Shown piece after piece: positions 8,892 to 17,340 of a DNA stretch of 64,000 bases (its first letter is position 1; each line of letters opens with the position of its first letter). The stretch is from Synechococcus sp. RCC307 (GTDB lineage Bacteria > Cyanobacteriota > Cyanobacteriia > PCC-6307 > Cyanobiaceae). The notes under the pieces are model-generated. The model made no database searches. It was not told where the DNA came from and saw only the letters and a program-made list of their open reading frames with translations. The stretch is taken from positions 553,105 through 617,104 of the forward strand of contig CT978603.1 in the NCBI GenBank assembly GCA_000063525.1, read 5' to 3'. Position numbers and translations under genes: made by a program.

Positions 8892-11126
8892 ATGGCGCAA
8901 ATCATTTTTTTAATGGCCGGCCTTCAATCAGTCCTTCAAAAAGTGATTCAAAAGGCCCAGCGTGTTGTTCAACAATCTTCTGGTAAAAGTAATTCGAATA
9001 ATGCTCAAAGTCAGCGAGAATTGAATCGTCCGCATCAACAACGCGGAGCCAATCCAAAGCCGGCCAATGAACCCCAGCGCTTGGATGCGGTCACCGGGTT
9101 AAACCAAGCCAATTCAGAACATCAACCCGAATTGGTTGCGCTGCGTAACGCTGCCCGCTCGCTGTTGAAGATGCCAGTGGCGTTCATTGGCTTCATTGAA
9201 GACAACACCCAGCGCTTGCTTACGGTGACGGTGGCGCCGCAAGGCGAGCAGGCCTGTGATCCGCTGGATTTCAAGGAGATGCTCACCCCCAGGGAGTGCT
9301 CGATTTGTCAGTACACAATCATGGAATCGGATCATTTGGTGATTCCTGATCTCAAGGAGTTTCTTGAGCATGGCGATGGGGCGAGTTACCCGGCTGAATT
9401 TCTCGAGCAGGCCAAACAAGTGGGCGGCTATCCCATCCCCTGGCCCGATGGAGCGGGCGGCATCACGCTGAAGCCGGCGCATTTTTATGCCGGCGCCACG
9501 ATTCGCACCTCCAAAGGCATGCATGTCGGCACCTTTTGTGTGGTGGATGTGGTGCCGCGCCCAGATTTCGGTGTTCGCGAGATTGATGTTCTTGAAAATC
9601 TGGCGGCCCAAGCCGCGGATTATCTGGAAGAGCGCGCTCTGCTGCGCCGGCCGGCCAACTTTCAGCTGCTGCAGCAGCTCTCGAGTGGTGATGACGCCGC
9701 ATCTGAAACCGCGTCATGGGATGCGGTGGTGATCGGTGGAGGGCCCGCCGGACTGACGGCGGCCTGCCGCTTGTCATTTCAAGGGCTCAAGGTGGCGTTG
9801 GTGGAGCCCAAAGAGAGTTTTGGTTCGCCTACCGGCGTGAGCAGCAAGGTGCTGCGGGAAGTGGCGATGGACCACGGTGCTGGGACCTCATGGGATGACG
9901 TGTTGTCGATCCGGCAGCTAATTGCTCAAAACGATGCCAAGCGGGTGGCGTTGCAATTGCAGCGTTATGGCGTCACGCACTTCAAAGGCACTGGCGAAAT
10001 CAGCGGTTGCAACGGCGATGGCATCACCACGGTTGTCGTTCGTGATAGCACCACTGGTGTCAGTGAGCTGTTGGCCCGCAAGGTGGTGGTTTCCACCGGC
10101 TCTAAAGCCCGGCGTCTGGGGGGTATTCCCTTTGAGCAACCTGGCTTTTATGACTCCGATTCGATCGGCTCACTGCGCAGCAAACCCAGCAGCCTGTTTG
10201 TCCAAGGCACTGGAATCATTGCCTTGGAGTACGCCACGATCTTTGCCGAGATGGGCGTTCAGGTGAGCGTTGCAGCGCGTGGCAAGCGCGATGACCTCTT
10301 GCCGATGCTTGATGGCTCGATGCGTGATGCCTTGCTGAGTGATCTGGAAGCCAAAGGGGTTGAGATCCTTTACCAGGCCTGCGTTAAGGGGTGGCGCGCT
10401 GATGAGGTGGGCCCGCTCGTGGAACTGGAGCTGTCAAGCGGCATCAGTGAGCGCCGCTTCTCGGCGGTGCTCTCGGCGGTGGGGCGGGTACCCACAACAC
10501 AAGATCTCGGCATGGAGGTTTTGCTTGAGGCCGACGATGTCAGCAAACTCAAAAAGCTCCCGCTGCTGGAGAACCAGCAATTGGAGACCAATGCGGGATC
10601 GGTCTATGTGATTGGCGATGTCTCCGGTAGCGGGCTGGCGTGTAAAGCCGTGATGCAGGCCCAGGGCTTGGTGGATCACGTGCTGCCCTCGCTGGTGCTG
10701 AAGAGCAAACAGCCCGCCCAGAGCAATCCGAGCCATGCCAGCCCCTCGATCATCTGGGCGATCCCGGAGTTGGCGTTTGTGGGCAGCTCCCAAAGCGAAG
10801 CCATCAACACCTACAGCGAAGCCGAGGTGTTCTCGGTGTTGGCGCCTTTTGCTGACACCATTCGCGGCCGGCTGAAGGCTTTGCCGGCCTCCTATTTCCT
10901 CAAGCTGGTGTGCCTGCGCCAAGACGGCCGCATCTTGGGGGTGCATGTCTACGGGGAAGGCGCCTCTGAGCTCATCCACCTGGGGGCGTCATTGGTTGCC
11001 GATGGCAACACGGTCTTTGACCTGCAATACAAATCCTTTCCGGCCGTCACCTTGCATGAGGTGTACCGCAATGCCGCGATGCTGGCGATCGATACGCTCT
11101 CAGGCTTGGCGCAGAAAACCGGGTAG
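8892..11126 (+). CDS. GAF domain fused to SthA-like pyridine nucleotide flavoprotein oxidoreductase
   Basis: 744-residue fusion. Residues ~1-70 are a Gln/Asn-rich leader with atypical codon use. About 75-250 form a GAF sensor domain (R-E-C-S-I-C near the start, V-G-T-F-C-V-V-D near the end). From ~278 there is an FAD-binding G-G-G-P-A-G-L, an NAD(P)-binding G-T-G-I-I-A-L-E near 437, a second FAD motif V-I-G-D-V-S-G near 570 and a C-terminal dimerisation domain. The order matches soluble transhydrogenase/lipoamide dehydrogenase relatives, but the redox-disulfide site reads S-P-T-G-V-S-S-K-V-L, with no cysteine. It probably moves electrons between nicotinamide cofactors under GAF control; the ligand is unknown. 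The last 27 bases overlap the convergent helicase gene. Confidence 0.85.
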   Translation: MAQIIFLMAGLQSVLQKVIQKAQRVVQQSSGKSNSNNAQSQRELNRPHQQRGANPKPANEPQRLDAVTGLNQANSEHQPELVALRNAARSLLKMPVAFIGFIEDNTQRLLTVTVAPQGEQACDPLDFKEMLTPRECSICQYTIMESDHLVIPDLKEFLEHGDGASYPAEFLEQAKQVGGYPIPWPDGAGGITLKPAHFYAGATIRTSKGMHVGTFCVVDVVPRPDFGVREIDVLENLAAQAADYLEERALLRRPANFQLLQQLSSGDDAASETASWDAVVIGGGPAGLTAACRLSFQGLKVALVEPKESFGSPTGVSSKVLREVAMDHGAGTSWDDVLSIRQLIAQNDAKRVALQLQRYGVTHFKGTGEISGCNGDGITTVVVRDSTTGVSELLARKVVVSTGSKARRLGGIPFEQPGFYDSDSIGSLRSKPSSLFVQGTGIIALEYATIFAEMGVQVSVAARGKRDDLLPMLDGSMRDALLSDLEAKGVEILYQACVKGWRADEVGPLVELELSSGISERRFSAVLSAVGRVPTTQDLGMEVLLEADDVSKLKKLPLLENQQLETNAGSVYVIGDVSGSGLACKAVMQAQGLVDHVLPSLVLKSKQPAQSNPSHASPSIIWAIPELAFVGSSQSEAINTYSEAEVFSVLAPFADTIRGRLKALPASYFLKLVCLRQDGRILGVHVYGEGASELIHLGASLVADGNTVFDLQYKSFPAVTLHEVYRNAAMLAIDTLSGLAQKTG

Positions 11127-12398
11127 CTGCGGCGAGCGCACGCGGATCAACTGGCTTGCCCCATCGTCAACAGCCTCGAGCGGCAAGCTTGGTCCGCGCC
11201 AACTGCCGCCACTTGGCACTTCAACCAGCTGCTCCTGTTTGGGCTGTATCACGTAGGGCTCAGCCAGTGACCAGGTGCGGGCGTAGCCCATCAGCAGCGG
11301 ATCGGCGGGGGCATAGACGAACGAGGGATGGCGCGGTGTGGGTTCTTGCGCTGCTAGCTCAGGGGTCATTCGAACCGCGCGGGTGATGCCCTGCAAAAAA
11401 CGGCTTTTCGTCACCACCGTGGTGAGGTAGGCGATCACCCGCAGCCGCGGGGCATCAAAGCCCTCGGCGCACATGTCAATGCTGACGAGCCATTGGGCAG
11501 AGCCTTTTTGAAAATTGTTGAGGCGCTCAGCTGCGCCGCTCTCTTGCGAGTGCACCAGATCAACGCGGTGGCCGTCTTCTTCTAAGAGCGTGGTGATGGC
11601 CTGGGCATGGTCGATGTCGCGGGCGATCACCAGACCAGCGGCATTGGGGTGCTGCATGCGCACCTGCTTGAGTTTGCGCTGGGCCCGCAGCAGCAGCTGC
11701 TGGCTAATGCCGCTGTCATCGCCGAGTTCAATGGCGCGGCGCAGGTTGCGGGCTCGCCAGCTTTCGCGTGTTTCAGCCGATAACGGCGAGACATCGCGAT
11801 CGGGCATGCCTTCACGGCTGTGCTCCACCCAGCCATCTTGAAAGCGAAATTCCAGCGGGCGCACATCACCAGCTGCGATCAATTCGCGCGGCTCCACCGC
11901 CAGATCAGGCACGATCTGCTCAATCAGCTCGTTGCCTTGGCGTAAGCGGATGCGGCGTGCCGCGCAGAAGGCCAGGTTGTCCGCGCGAAATGGGGTGCCG
12001 GTGAGCCCCAGGCGCAGGCGGCAGTGCTGGGTGAGCTCCAGAAAGGTGCCTCCCCAAGCACTGTTGTCGGGCTCATCGGGGTCCATGCCCAGGTGATGGG
12101 CCTCATCGGCAATCGCCAAGGTGCCGGCAAGGCCCCATTGGCGCAGGTCTTCGCCTAGCTGCTCGAGCTGGCGGCCAGCGCCTTGGTAGGTGATCAGCAG
12201 CCCATCGGCTTGATCACTGCAGGGCCATTCCTCCAGCCGCAGGCCAAGCCGCTGCGCGGCGCTTTGCCATTGGCTCAAGATCGAGGTGCGGTGGCACAAC
12301 ACCACAAAGCGCTGCAGCCGTCCTTCCTGCTGCATGGCCTTAAAGGCCAAGAGAGCGCCGAGAGTTTTGCCGGCACCAGGACCCGCAAACACCAACAC
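11100..12398 (-). CDS. DEAD/DEAH-box (superfamily 2) helicase
   Basis: Cytoplasmic ATP-dependent nucleic-acid helicase, 432 residues from a GTG at 12398. Walker A G-P-G-A-G-K-T lies at about residues 6-12, D-E-A-H is in A-D-E-A-H-H-L-G, the T-G-T-P motif III follows, and motif VI is Q-G-I-T-R-A-V-R. This start is too close to Walker A: sensible helicase-like sequence (T-V-I-Q-P-R-Q-W-Q-Q-Q, resembling the segment before motif I) continues in frame up to a stop at 12525-12527, but no ATG, GTG or TTG lies there. The true start is either non-standard or lost by a frameshift near 12520. DNA or RNA target unknown. Confidence 0.8.
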   Translation of the reverse strand: MLVFAGPGAGKTLGALLAFKAMQQEGRLQRFVVLCHRTSILSQWQSAAQRLGLRLEEWPCSDQADGLLITYQGAGRQLEQLGEDLRQWGLAGTLAIADEAHHLGMDPDEPDNSAWGGTFLELTQHCRLRLGLTGTPFRADNLAFCAARRIRLRQGNELIEQIVPDLAVEPRELIAAGDVRPLEFRFQDGWVEHSREGMPDRDVSPLSAETRESWRARNLRRAIELGDDSGISQQLLLRAQRKLKQVRMQHPNAAGLVIARDIDHAQAITTLLEEDGHRVDLVHSQESGAAERLNNFQKGSAQWLVSIDMCAEGFDAPRLRVIAYLTTVVTKSRFLQGITRAVRMTPELAAQEPTPRHPSFVYAPADPLLMGYARTWSLAEPYVIQPKQEQLVEVPSGGSWRGPSLPLEAVDDGASQLIRVRSPQLPGFLRQA

Positions 12399-12582
12399 GT
12401 CTTGATCATGGGTTTGGCTGCGATCAAGCCGGCGCCTAAGCAGCTGGACCAGCTGCTGCTGCCATTGGCGCGGCTGGATGACGGTGTTGCCGAGCTGATA
12501 GGAGGGGATGGGGATCAGAAAAGCTCAGTCGGGTTGTCGTTGTAGCGAAGTGGTGGCGTGATGGCACTACCTAAGGAGCGAT

Positions 12583-12918
12583 CTACTGATCAGCGCAGCT
12601 GGCCATTTCAGGGGCCATCATCAAATTCACCAGCTCAGCGCCCTTGGGTCCCATCGGTCCGGAGAGGTTGGAAATTTGGGCTAGAGCAAAGCCGTTGTAG
12701 CGGCTGGTGTAGGCCTTGGCGAGACAGCTGCAGTAAGCCGGTTGATCCAAAACACCGGGAGTTTCGCCGCGCACGCAGCCCCTGTTGAAGCCATCAACAA
12801 ACTGCTCGGTGAGCTCTTGTTCAAGCTGCTCAGGGTCTTGCTCTTGGGCTTGCACAGCCAATGGCCCCGCAGCAGCAAAGCTGGCGGCAGCAGCGGTGAT
12901 GAGCAGATGGCGCAGCAC
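12583..12918 (-). CDS. Secreted small protein of unknown function
   Basis: 111 residues from a GTG at 12918. It begins with a clear Sec signal peptide (basic start, hydrophobic core, cleavage after V-Q-A near residue 24). The mature part is Gln/Glu-rich, then has four cysteines: one in N-R-G-C, two in Y-C-S-C and one near the C-terminus in S-C-A-D-Q. An exported protein stabilised by disulfides is likely. I do not recognise the family. It lies between the helicase and the second adhesin gene on the same strand. Confidence 0.7.
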   Translation of the reverse strand: MLRHLLITAAAASFAAAGPLAVQAQEQDPEQLEQELTEQFVDGFNRGCVRGETPGVLDQPAYCSCLAKAYTSRYNGFALAQISNLSGPMGPKGAELVNLMMAPEMASCADQ

Positions 12919-12990
12919 AGCACATCGAGCGTGAGGTAGCTGGATGTTAGGGGCAAAAACCTGCAGTGGAATCAGCGTGTGGTGGATGAA

Positions 12991-15900
12991 TTAGCCGCCG
13001 TTGGGCATCAGTTTTTTCATCTGTTTCATCATTCGTTCCATCAGCGATTGCTGTTGGCTCAGCTTGGTTTCAAGCTGCTTGATCTTGTCGTCTTGGCGTT
13101 GATTTTCGGCACTGGCTAGCTCTTTTTCAGCTTCCAGCTCTTCAATGCGTTCACGCAGTAGAGCAATCAATTGCTCGTTGGCTTCTGAGGAGCCAGCTGA
13201 TTGCTGTAGCTGCTCGAGTTGCTCGGTGAGCTTGGCTATTTTCTCAACGTAGAGGGTTTCGGAACCAATAGGACTGGTTTTCCAGAGGCCTCGCACTGGA
13301 TCAGCTTGAGGTGCGGGGTCTGCGGCTTGTTCAGGCTGTGGATCGCTCGGCTTGGGCTTGTTGAGCTTGCCGAGCGGGAAGGAGAAGCCAACTCGCCCGC
13401 CGACCGATGGTGTGGACCCAAATTCGTAGTCGACTGAGGGTGTGTAGGCGATGGCGCCGTTGACGTGCAACCTGTCAGCAACGCGGGCAGCGCAACCGCC
13501 AGCGACGGAATACTGCGAACCCCAGCCACCAGCGCCAAAGCCGCAGCGCACCGGTTCATCTTGTGCGAGTGAAACCTCAGGCAGGCTGGAGAGTGCAGCG
13601 CCCATGGCCCCAGCAGCTTCTACGGCATTGCCGAGGCTGCGTGCTGCAGATTCCAGCTTGGGTAGGCGCTTATTGACGGCGTTATCGAGATCACCGAGTG
13701 AGACCGAGGAGCGCTGCAGGGTGCCGTCTTCATTGGCGGCGACGATGGCGGTCCCGGCCCCAGCAAGGTTGGGCATGGTGACTTCGGTGGTGCTGGTGCC
13801 AATCACCGTGTGGTTATCGCGGGTGGTGACGGCTCCCGTGCCGACTGCAGTAGAGCTGGTGTGAGTTGCTCTAGCTCCAGCACCCAGTGCCGTCACATTG
13901 ACGCCACTGCTGTAAGAACTGGCGCCGATGGAGGTGGCACTGGTGCCATCAGCTACCGCGCCAGCACCAATCGCTGTGGCGTTGGTGTTGTAACCCAGAG
14001 CTTTGGAGCCAGGACCGATGGCAATCGCGCCTACGCCGTTAGCAACAGCACCGGCGCCGATGGCGTAGGAGTTCTGGCCATCGGCATCGGCAAAGCCACC
14101 AATGGCAATGGTGTTTTCTGCGCTCGCATTGGCTCCAAAGCCATAGGCCAACGAACCACGGCCTGCGGCGGTGGAGTTCATGCCAGCAGAGATCGAGCCT
14201 TCTCCTGATGCGTTCGCTTGGACGCCTAAAGAAGTAGAGCCACCGCCGGTGGCTTTCGAAAGTGTGCCTAGAGCTGTTGCGGCTGTTAAGTTCGCAGCGC
14301 CTGCTCCACTATTGGCCAAAGCTCCAGCACCCATGGCTGTAGTGCCAGCTCCGGTGGCATCGGCCTCCTGGCCGTAGCAGGTGGCACCAGCTCCGCCGCT
14401 AAGGCAATAGCTGTTAGGGAGATTCTGGGCAGCGAAAGTGGCAGCTCTGAGAACACCTGTCTGATTGGTGACGACCACAGCAACATCTGTGGTTGAGGCG
14501 GTTAATCCCGGGGTTTGATAGCTGGTGGTTCCAGTGCCAATCGTGATGCGGGACTCGAGGGTTGTGGTTGCGCCAGGGCCAATTGCAACCGCATTGGCGT
14601 GGGTAGCTTGCGCCCCAGCCCCAAGGGCTAAGGCGCTCTGCGCTGAGGCTTGGGCGGCTCGACCAAAGGCAGCGGATTTCACCCCACTCGCGGTGGCAAG
14701 AAAACCAACGGCGGTGGAGCCCAGATCGATTGTGCTAAGTGTTGTGGTTGCATTGGCATAGGCACCAATGGCTGTGGTTCCTATGCCTGTGGCATTGGCA
14801 CCAGGGCCGTAGCAAACAGCGTTGACACCATTGCCTTCGCATTTGAGGGCGTTGTAAGCATTGTCGGAGATATTGATGCCTATGCTGTAGTCGGTGGTGT
14901 AGTTGTTGGCTTCGTTAGAGCCACCTTGTTTTGTCACTATCACCTTGTCATCAGCCGCTGAAACGGTTGTTTGCAGACCGCTGACTGTGTAGCTGGTGGT
15001 GAGTCCACTTTCTTGCTCGCTAATAAAAACATTTTCGCCAGCTTGCAGTTCAACGCCCTTGGCGGAGATGGTGACCGCTCCACCGTAATAACCGTCATCG
15101 TTAGCGCCATTTATAGAACTGATTCGAATGTTTTCGCCTGGTTTGATTAATGCTCCCCTCCCAGAGATATCGATCTCAAAGCCAACATCTACGAAGGGCT
15201 TTTGTCTGAGTGTTCCATCGGTGTCAACTGTGACAAGATGGTATTTGTTATCGTTTGCGTAGCCGAGGTTGGCAATGGTGACTTCCGTTGCTGCCTTGCC
15301 GAGCATGAGTTGATCGGCGCGCGTTGTGGCCGCGCCGGTACCCACTGCCGTGGAGTTTTTGCCGCTGGCTACTGAACCAGCTCCGAGGGCTGTTGACCTC
15401 AGGCCTGAAGCACTGGCTTTAGTTCCGATAGCAACGGCATTTTTTTGAGAAGAAACCTCAGCACTTTGACCAATCGCAATGCTGTTAGCAGTGAGTGCGG
15501 AAGCCCCTCGACCAACTGCAATAGCATCTTGCGCTGCCGCATTTGCGCCAACACCTAATGCCAGTGAGTAATTCAAACTCGCTTTAGAACTCTTCCCGAT
15601 CGCATAAGAGTCCTCACCGCTTGACTGCGCATCTACACCTAATGCAATTGAGCGCCAGCCAGAAGACGAAGCACAGCTGCCGATAGCTATTGCATCTCCC
15701 TTGGCGTTGGCTTCATAACCCAATGCCTGGGAGTAATTGCCGTTGGCGGTGGCTCCAATCCCAATCGCAAATGCTCCCGTACCAGTTGATGTGGCTTTAC
15801 CGGAGCTATCACCAGCCATGGGTGGGTTGGCCTTCGCCAATTGAGGCTGGATCACCTCAGCCACCAGCAATCCCATGCTGCCGGGTTGGCCTAGGACGGC

Positions 15901-16029
15901 CCAGCTGGCGAAGAGCGTCTGCGCTGCTCGGCTCCAGCGACGGCTACGGCTACTGCGACGTGTCTGATTCCCGCGGCGAAACCCGGCTGCGCGGAGAACA
16001 GCGCTGATCAGCAGCAGGCGGGAATTCAC
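12991..16029 (-). CDS. YadA-type trimeric autotransporter adhesin with C-terminal coiled-coil extension
   Basis: 1012-residue surface adhesin, GTG start at 16029. The first ~67 residues form an unusually long, Arg-rich export signal ending near A-K-A. Blocks of ~14-residue YadA head repeats (about 80-240, 405-500 and 545-770) alternate with non-repeat segments that may be neck or stalk. A short neck helix precedes a four-strand anchor domain of about 60-70 residues (~820-885) ending G-F-S-F-P-L-G, which would trimerise into the outer-membrane barrel. Unusually the chain continues 130 residues: a Pro-rich linker, then a heptad coiled coil (~923-1010). Two cysteines fall inside the anchor. It is divergent from the AraC gene and next to glycosyltransferase/sulfotransferase genes, suggesting modification of this adhesin. 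Confidence 0.88.
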   Translation of the reverse strand: MNSRLLLISAVLRAAGFRRGNQTRRSSRSRRWSRAAQTLFASWAVLGQPGSMGLLVAEVIQPQLAKANPPMAGDSSGKATSTGTGAFAIGIGATANGNYSQALGYEANAKGDAIAIGSCASSSGWRSIALGVDAQSSGEDSYAIGKSSKASLNYSLALGVGANAAAQDAIAVGRGASALTANSIAIGQSAEVSSQKNAVAIGTKASASGLRSTALGAGSVASGKNSTAVGTGAATTRADQLMLGKAATEVTIANLGYANDNKYHLVTVDTDGTLRQKPFVDVGFEIDISGRGALIKPGENIRISSINGANDDGYYGGAVTISAKGVELQAGENVFISEQESGLTTSYTVSGLQTTVSAADDKVIVTKQGGSNEANNYTTDYSIGINISDNAYNALKCEGNGVNAVCYGPGANATGIGTTAIGAYANATTTLSTIDLGSTAVGFLATASGVKSAAFGRAAQASAQSALALGAGAQATHANAVAIGPGATTTLESRITIGTGTTSYQTPGLTASTTDVAVVVTNQTGVLRAATFAAQNLPNSYCLSGGAGATCYGQEADATGAGTTAMGAGALANSGAGAANLTAATALGTLSKATGGGSTSLGVQANASGEGSISAGMNSTAAGRGSLAYGFGANASAENTIAIGGFADADGQNSYAIGAGAVANGVGAIAIGPGSKALGYNTNATAIGAGAVADGTSATSIGASSYSSGVNVTALGAGARATHTSSTAVGTGAVTTRDNHTVIGTSTTEVTMPNLAGAGTAIVAANEDGTLQRSSVSLGDLDNAVNKRLPKLESAARSLGNAVEAAGAMGAALSSLPEVSLAQDEPVRCGFGAGGWGSQYSVAGGCAARVADRLHVNGAIAYTPSVDYEFGSTPSVGGRVGFSFPLGKLNKPKPSDPQPEQAADPAPQADPVRGLWKTSPIGSETLYVEKIAKLTEQLEQLQQSAGSSEANEQLIALLRERIEELEAEKELASAENQRQDDKIKQLETKLSQQQSLMERMMKQMKKLMPNGG

Positions 16030-16262
16030 TGGGGAGCAAGCTAGTCATTTCAATTTATGGACCGAAGTGAGAGCTTTCTGAGTAGATACTTTTTCATGCA
16101 CTATTGGGATCAGCTTGATATTTAGTTCCGATTCTCTTGGCTTTTCGTCAACACTATTTGCTTCATATTTTTGATTTTGTGCGGATTCAAGCGGCCTAAT
16201 TGCTGGTTGTTTGTATTACTTGTATTGCTTAAGCCGCGTGTTGCGACTGTGCGCGGCGCGGC

Positions 16263-16281
16263 AATGCGTCTCAATCTCATT
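16263..16281. promoter_or_regulatory. Candidate regulatory element between adhesin and AraC genes
   Basis: In the 287-base AT-rich divergent gap 16030-16316, AATGCGTCTCAATCTCATT lies 35 bases before the AraC GTG. Part of it (16264-16277) matches the element upstream of the first adhesin gene at 12 of 14 positions. Read on the other strand, AATGAGATTGAGACGCATT agrees with an idealised Fur box at about 15 of 19 positions by my count. Either AraC autoregulation or iron control is possible; neither is shown. The rest of the gap holds no gene that I can see. Confidence 0.35.
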
Positions 16282-16316
16282 ACCATCAGTCGTGCTCAGT
16301 ACTGAGAACCCTCTCT

Positions 16317-17267
16317 GTGTCGGTTCGACGCCTAAGCGGACTGGTTGATCATCGTTTTAGCAGCGCTTCTGAGCTGGAAGCGCTGCTGGCTTCGATTGGT
16401 TTTGAAGCACAAGTGCTGCAGCTAGAAGGCGGCGTTCTTCAGGGGCGTTTTCAGTTTCTTGCTGATCAACGGGTCGCGTTGTTGCGTCTGCAAAGCAGTC
16501 TTGGTATTTCAATCGGCTGTGCCCGCAAGGCCGAGATGATTTGTTGCGGCTTTGAGCTTGAGGGCAAGCCTGATGTGGTCTTGGCCCATGGTCAGCCCAT
16601 TGCTCCCCATGCTGTGGCTGGTGTGTCTCTCGCTTTGAGCTACAGCTTTTTCCAGTTCCGCTCAGGAGCTGATGTGGTGATTGCGCTGCTGCCGAAGCAG
16701 GACTTGATTGAGCAGCTCGAAATCTGCGGCGGTCAGCAATGCCTGCGTTGGATGCAATCGCACAATCAGTTGTTGCTTCATCAGCAGGCGCATCAGGCGC
16801 TCGTTGGACTGCTGCGGCACTGGTTGGCTGATCCTGGCGCGATTCCATCTGATCCCACCGCAGCCGTTGTCCGGCTACTGAATGACGACACAGTCCATGG
16901 CGCGGTTCCATTCCGGTGGGTGACGCGATTCCAGCTGGTGTTTGACCTGATTGCGCTGGGTGCCCGCGGCACCATTGACGGGCTGGATTTGGATCAACTG
17001 GCCGATCGCTTGAGCTGCTCACGGCGCAGCCTGATCCAGGGATGCAAAGAGCTGTTGGGAATGGGGCCCAAAGAGGTATTGCGGATTCAGCGGCTTGAGC
17101 AGGTCCATCAGGCTTTGCTGCGCCATGACCCCAAGTCGGCTGTTGCGCCGCAAACGGTGAATGCTGTTGCGGAGCGCTTCGGCTTTCAAAGCCGCGGTCA
17201 TTTTGCGGCGGCCTACAGGCGTCAGTTTGGGGAACTGCCAGCTGCCAGCTTCAGAAAGAGGGCCTAA
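16317..17267 (+). CDS. AraC-family transcriptional regulator
   Basis: DNA-binding regulator of 316 residues from a GTG at 16317. The N-terminal ~200 residues are a non-conserved ligand or effector region. The C-terminus (about 220-315) carries the double helix-turn-helix of AraC/XylS proteins: L-D-Q-L-A-D-R-L-S-C-S-R-R-S-L for the first, and A-V-A-E-R-F-G-F-Q-S-R-G-H-F then Y-R-R-Q-F-G for the second. It is divergent from the adhesin and 73 bases upstream of the sulfotransferase-GT41 gene, so both are plausible targets. Confidence 0.9.
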   Translation: MSVRRLSGLVDHRFSSASELEALLASIGFEAQVLQLEGGVLQGRFQFLADQRVALLRLQSSLGISIGCARKAEMICCGFELEGKPDVVLAHGQPIAPHAVAGVSLALSYSFFQFRSGADVVIALLPKQDLIEQLEICGGQQCLRWMQSHNQLLLHQQAHQALVGLLRHWLADPGAIPSDPTAAVVRLLNDDTVHGAVPFRWVTRFQLVFDLIALGARGTIDGLDLDQLADRLSCSRRSLIQGCKELLGMGPKEVLRIQRLEQVHQALLRHDPKSAVAPQTVNAVAERFGFQSRGHFAAAYRRQFGELPAASFRKRA

Positions 17268-17280
17268 GTGCCACAACTGC

Positions 17281-17307
17281 GTAGGCAGCCTTGATAAAAC
17301 CGCCTAC
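17281..17307. other. Inverted repeat between AraC and sulfotransferase-GT41 genes
   Basis: GTAGGC and GCCTAC form a 6-bp stem separated by 15 bases. No T-run follows, so it is not a convincing rho-independent terminator. It could be an attenuating hairpin or an operator for the downstream gene, which starts 33 bases later. Confidence 0.3.
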
Positions 17308-17340
17308 CTTGGCCGCACTTTCTAGGGTCAGACGCGCGTT

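Noticed and set aside
17281-17307. Hairpin considered as a terminator for the AraC gene
   Set aside because: No T-run follows and the stem has only six pairs; kept only as a low-confidence inverted repeat.
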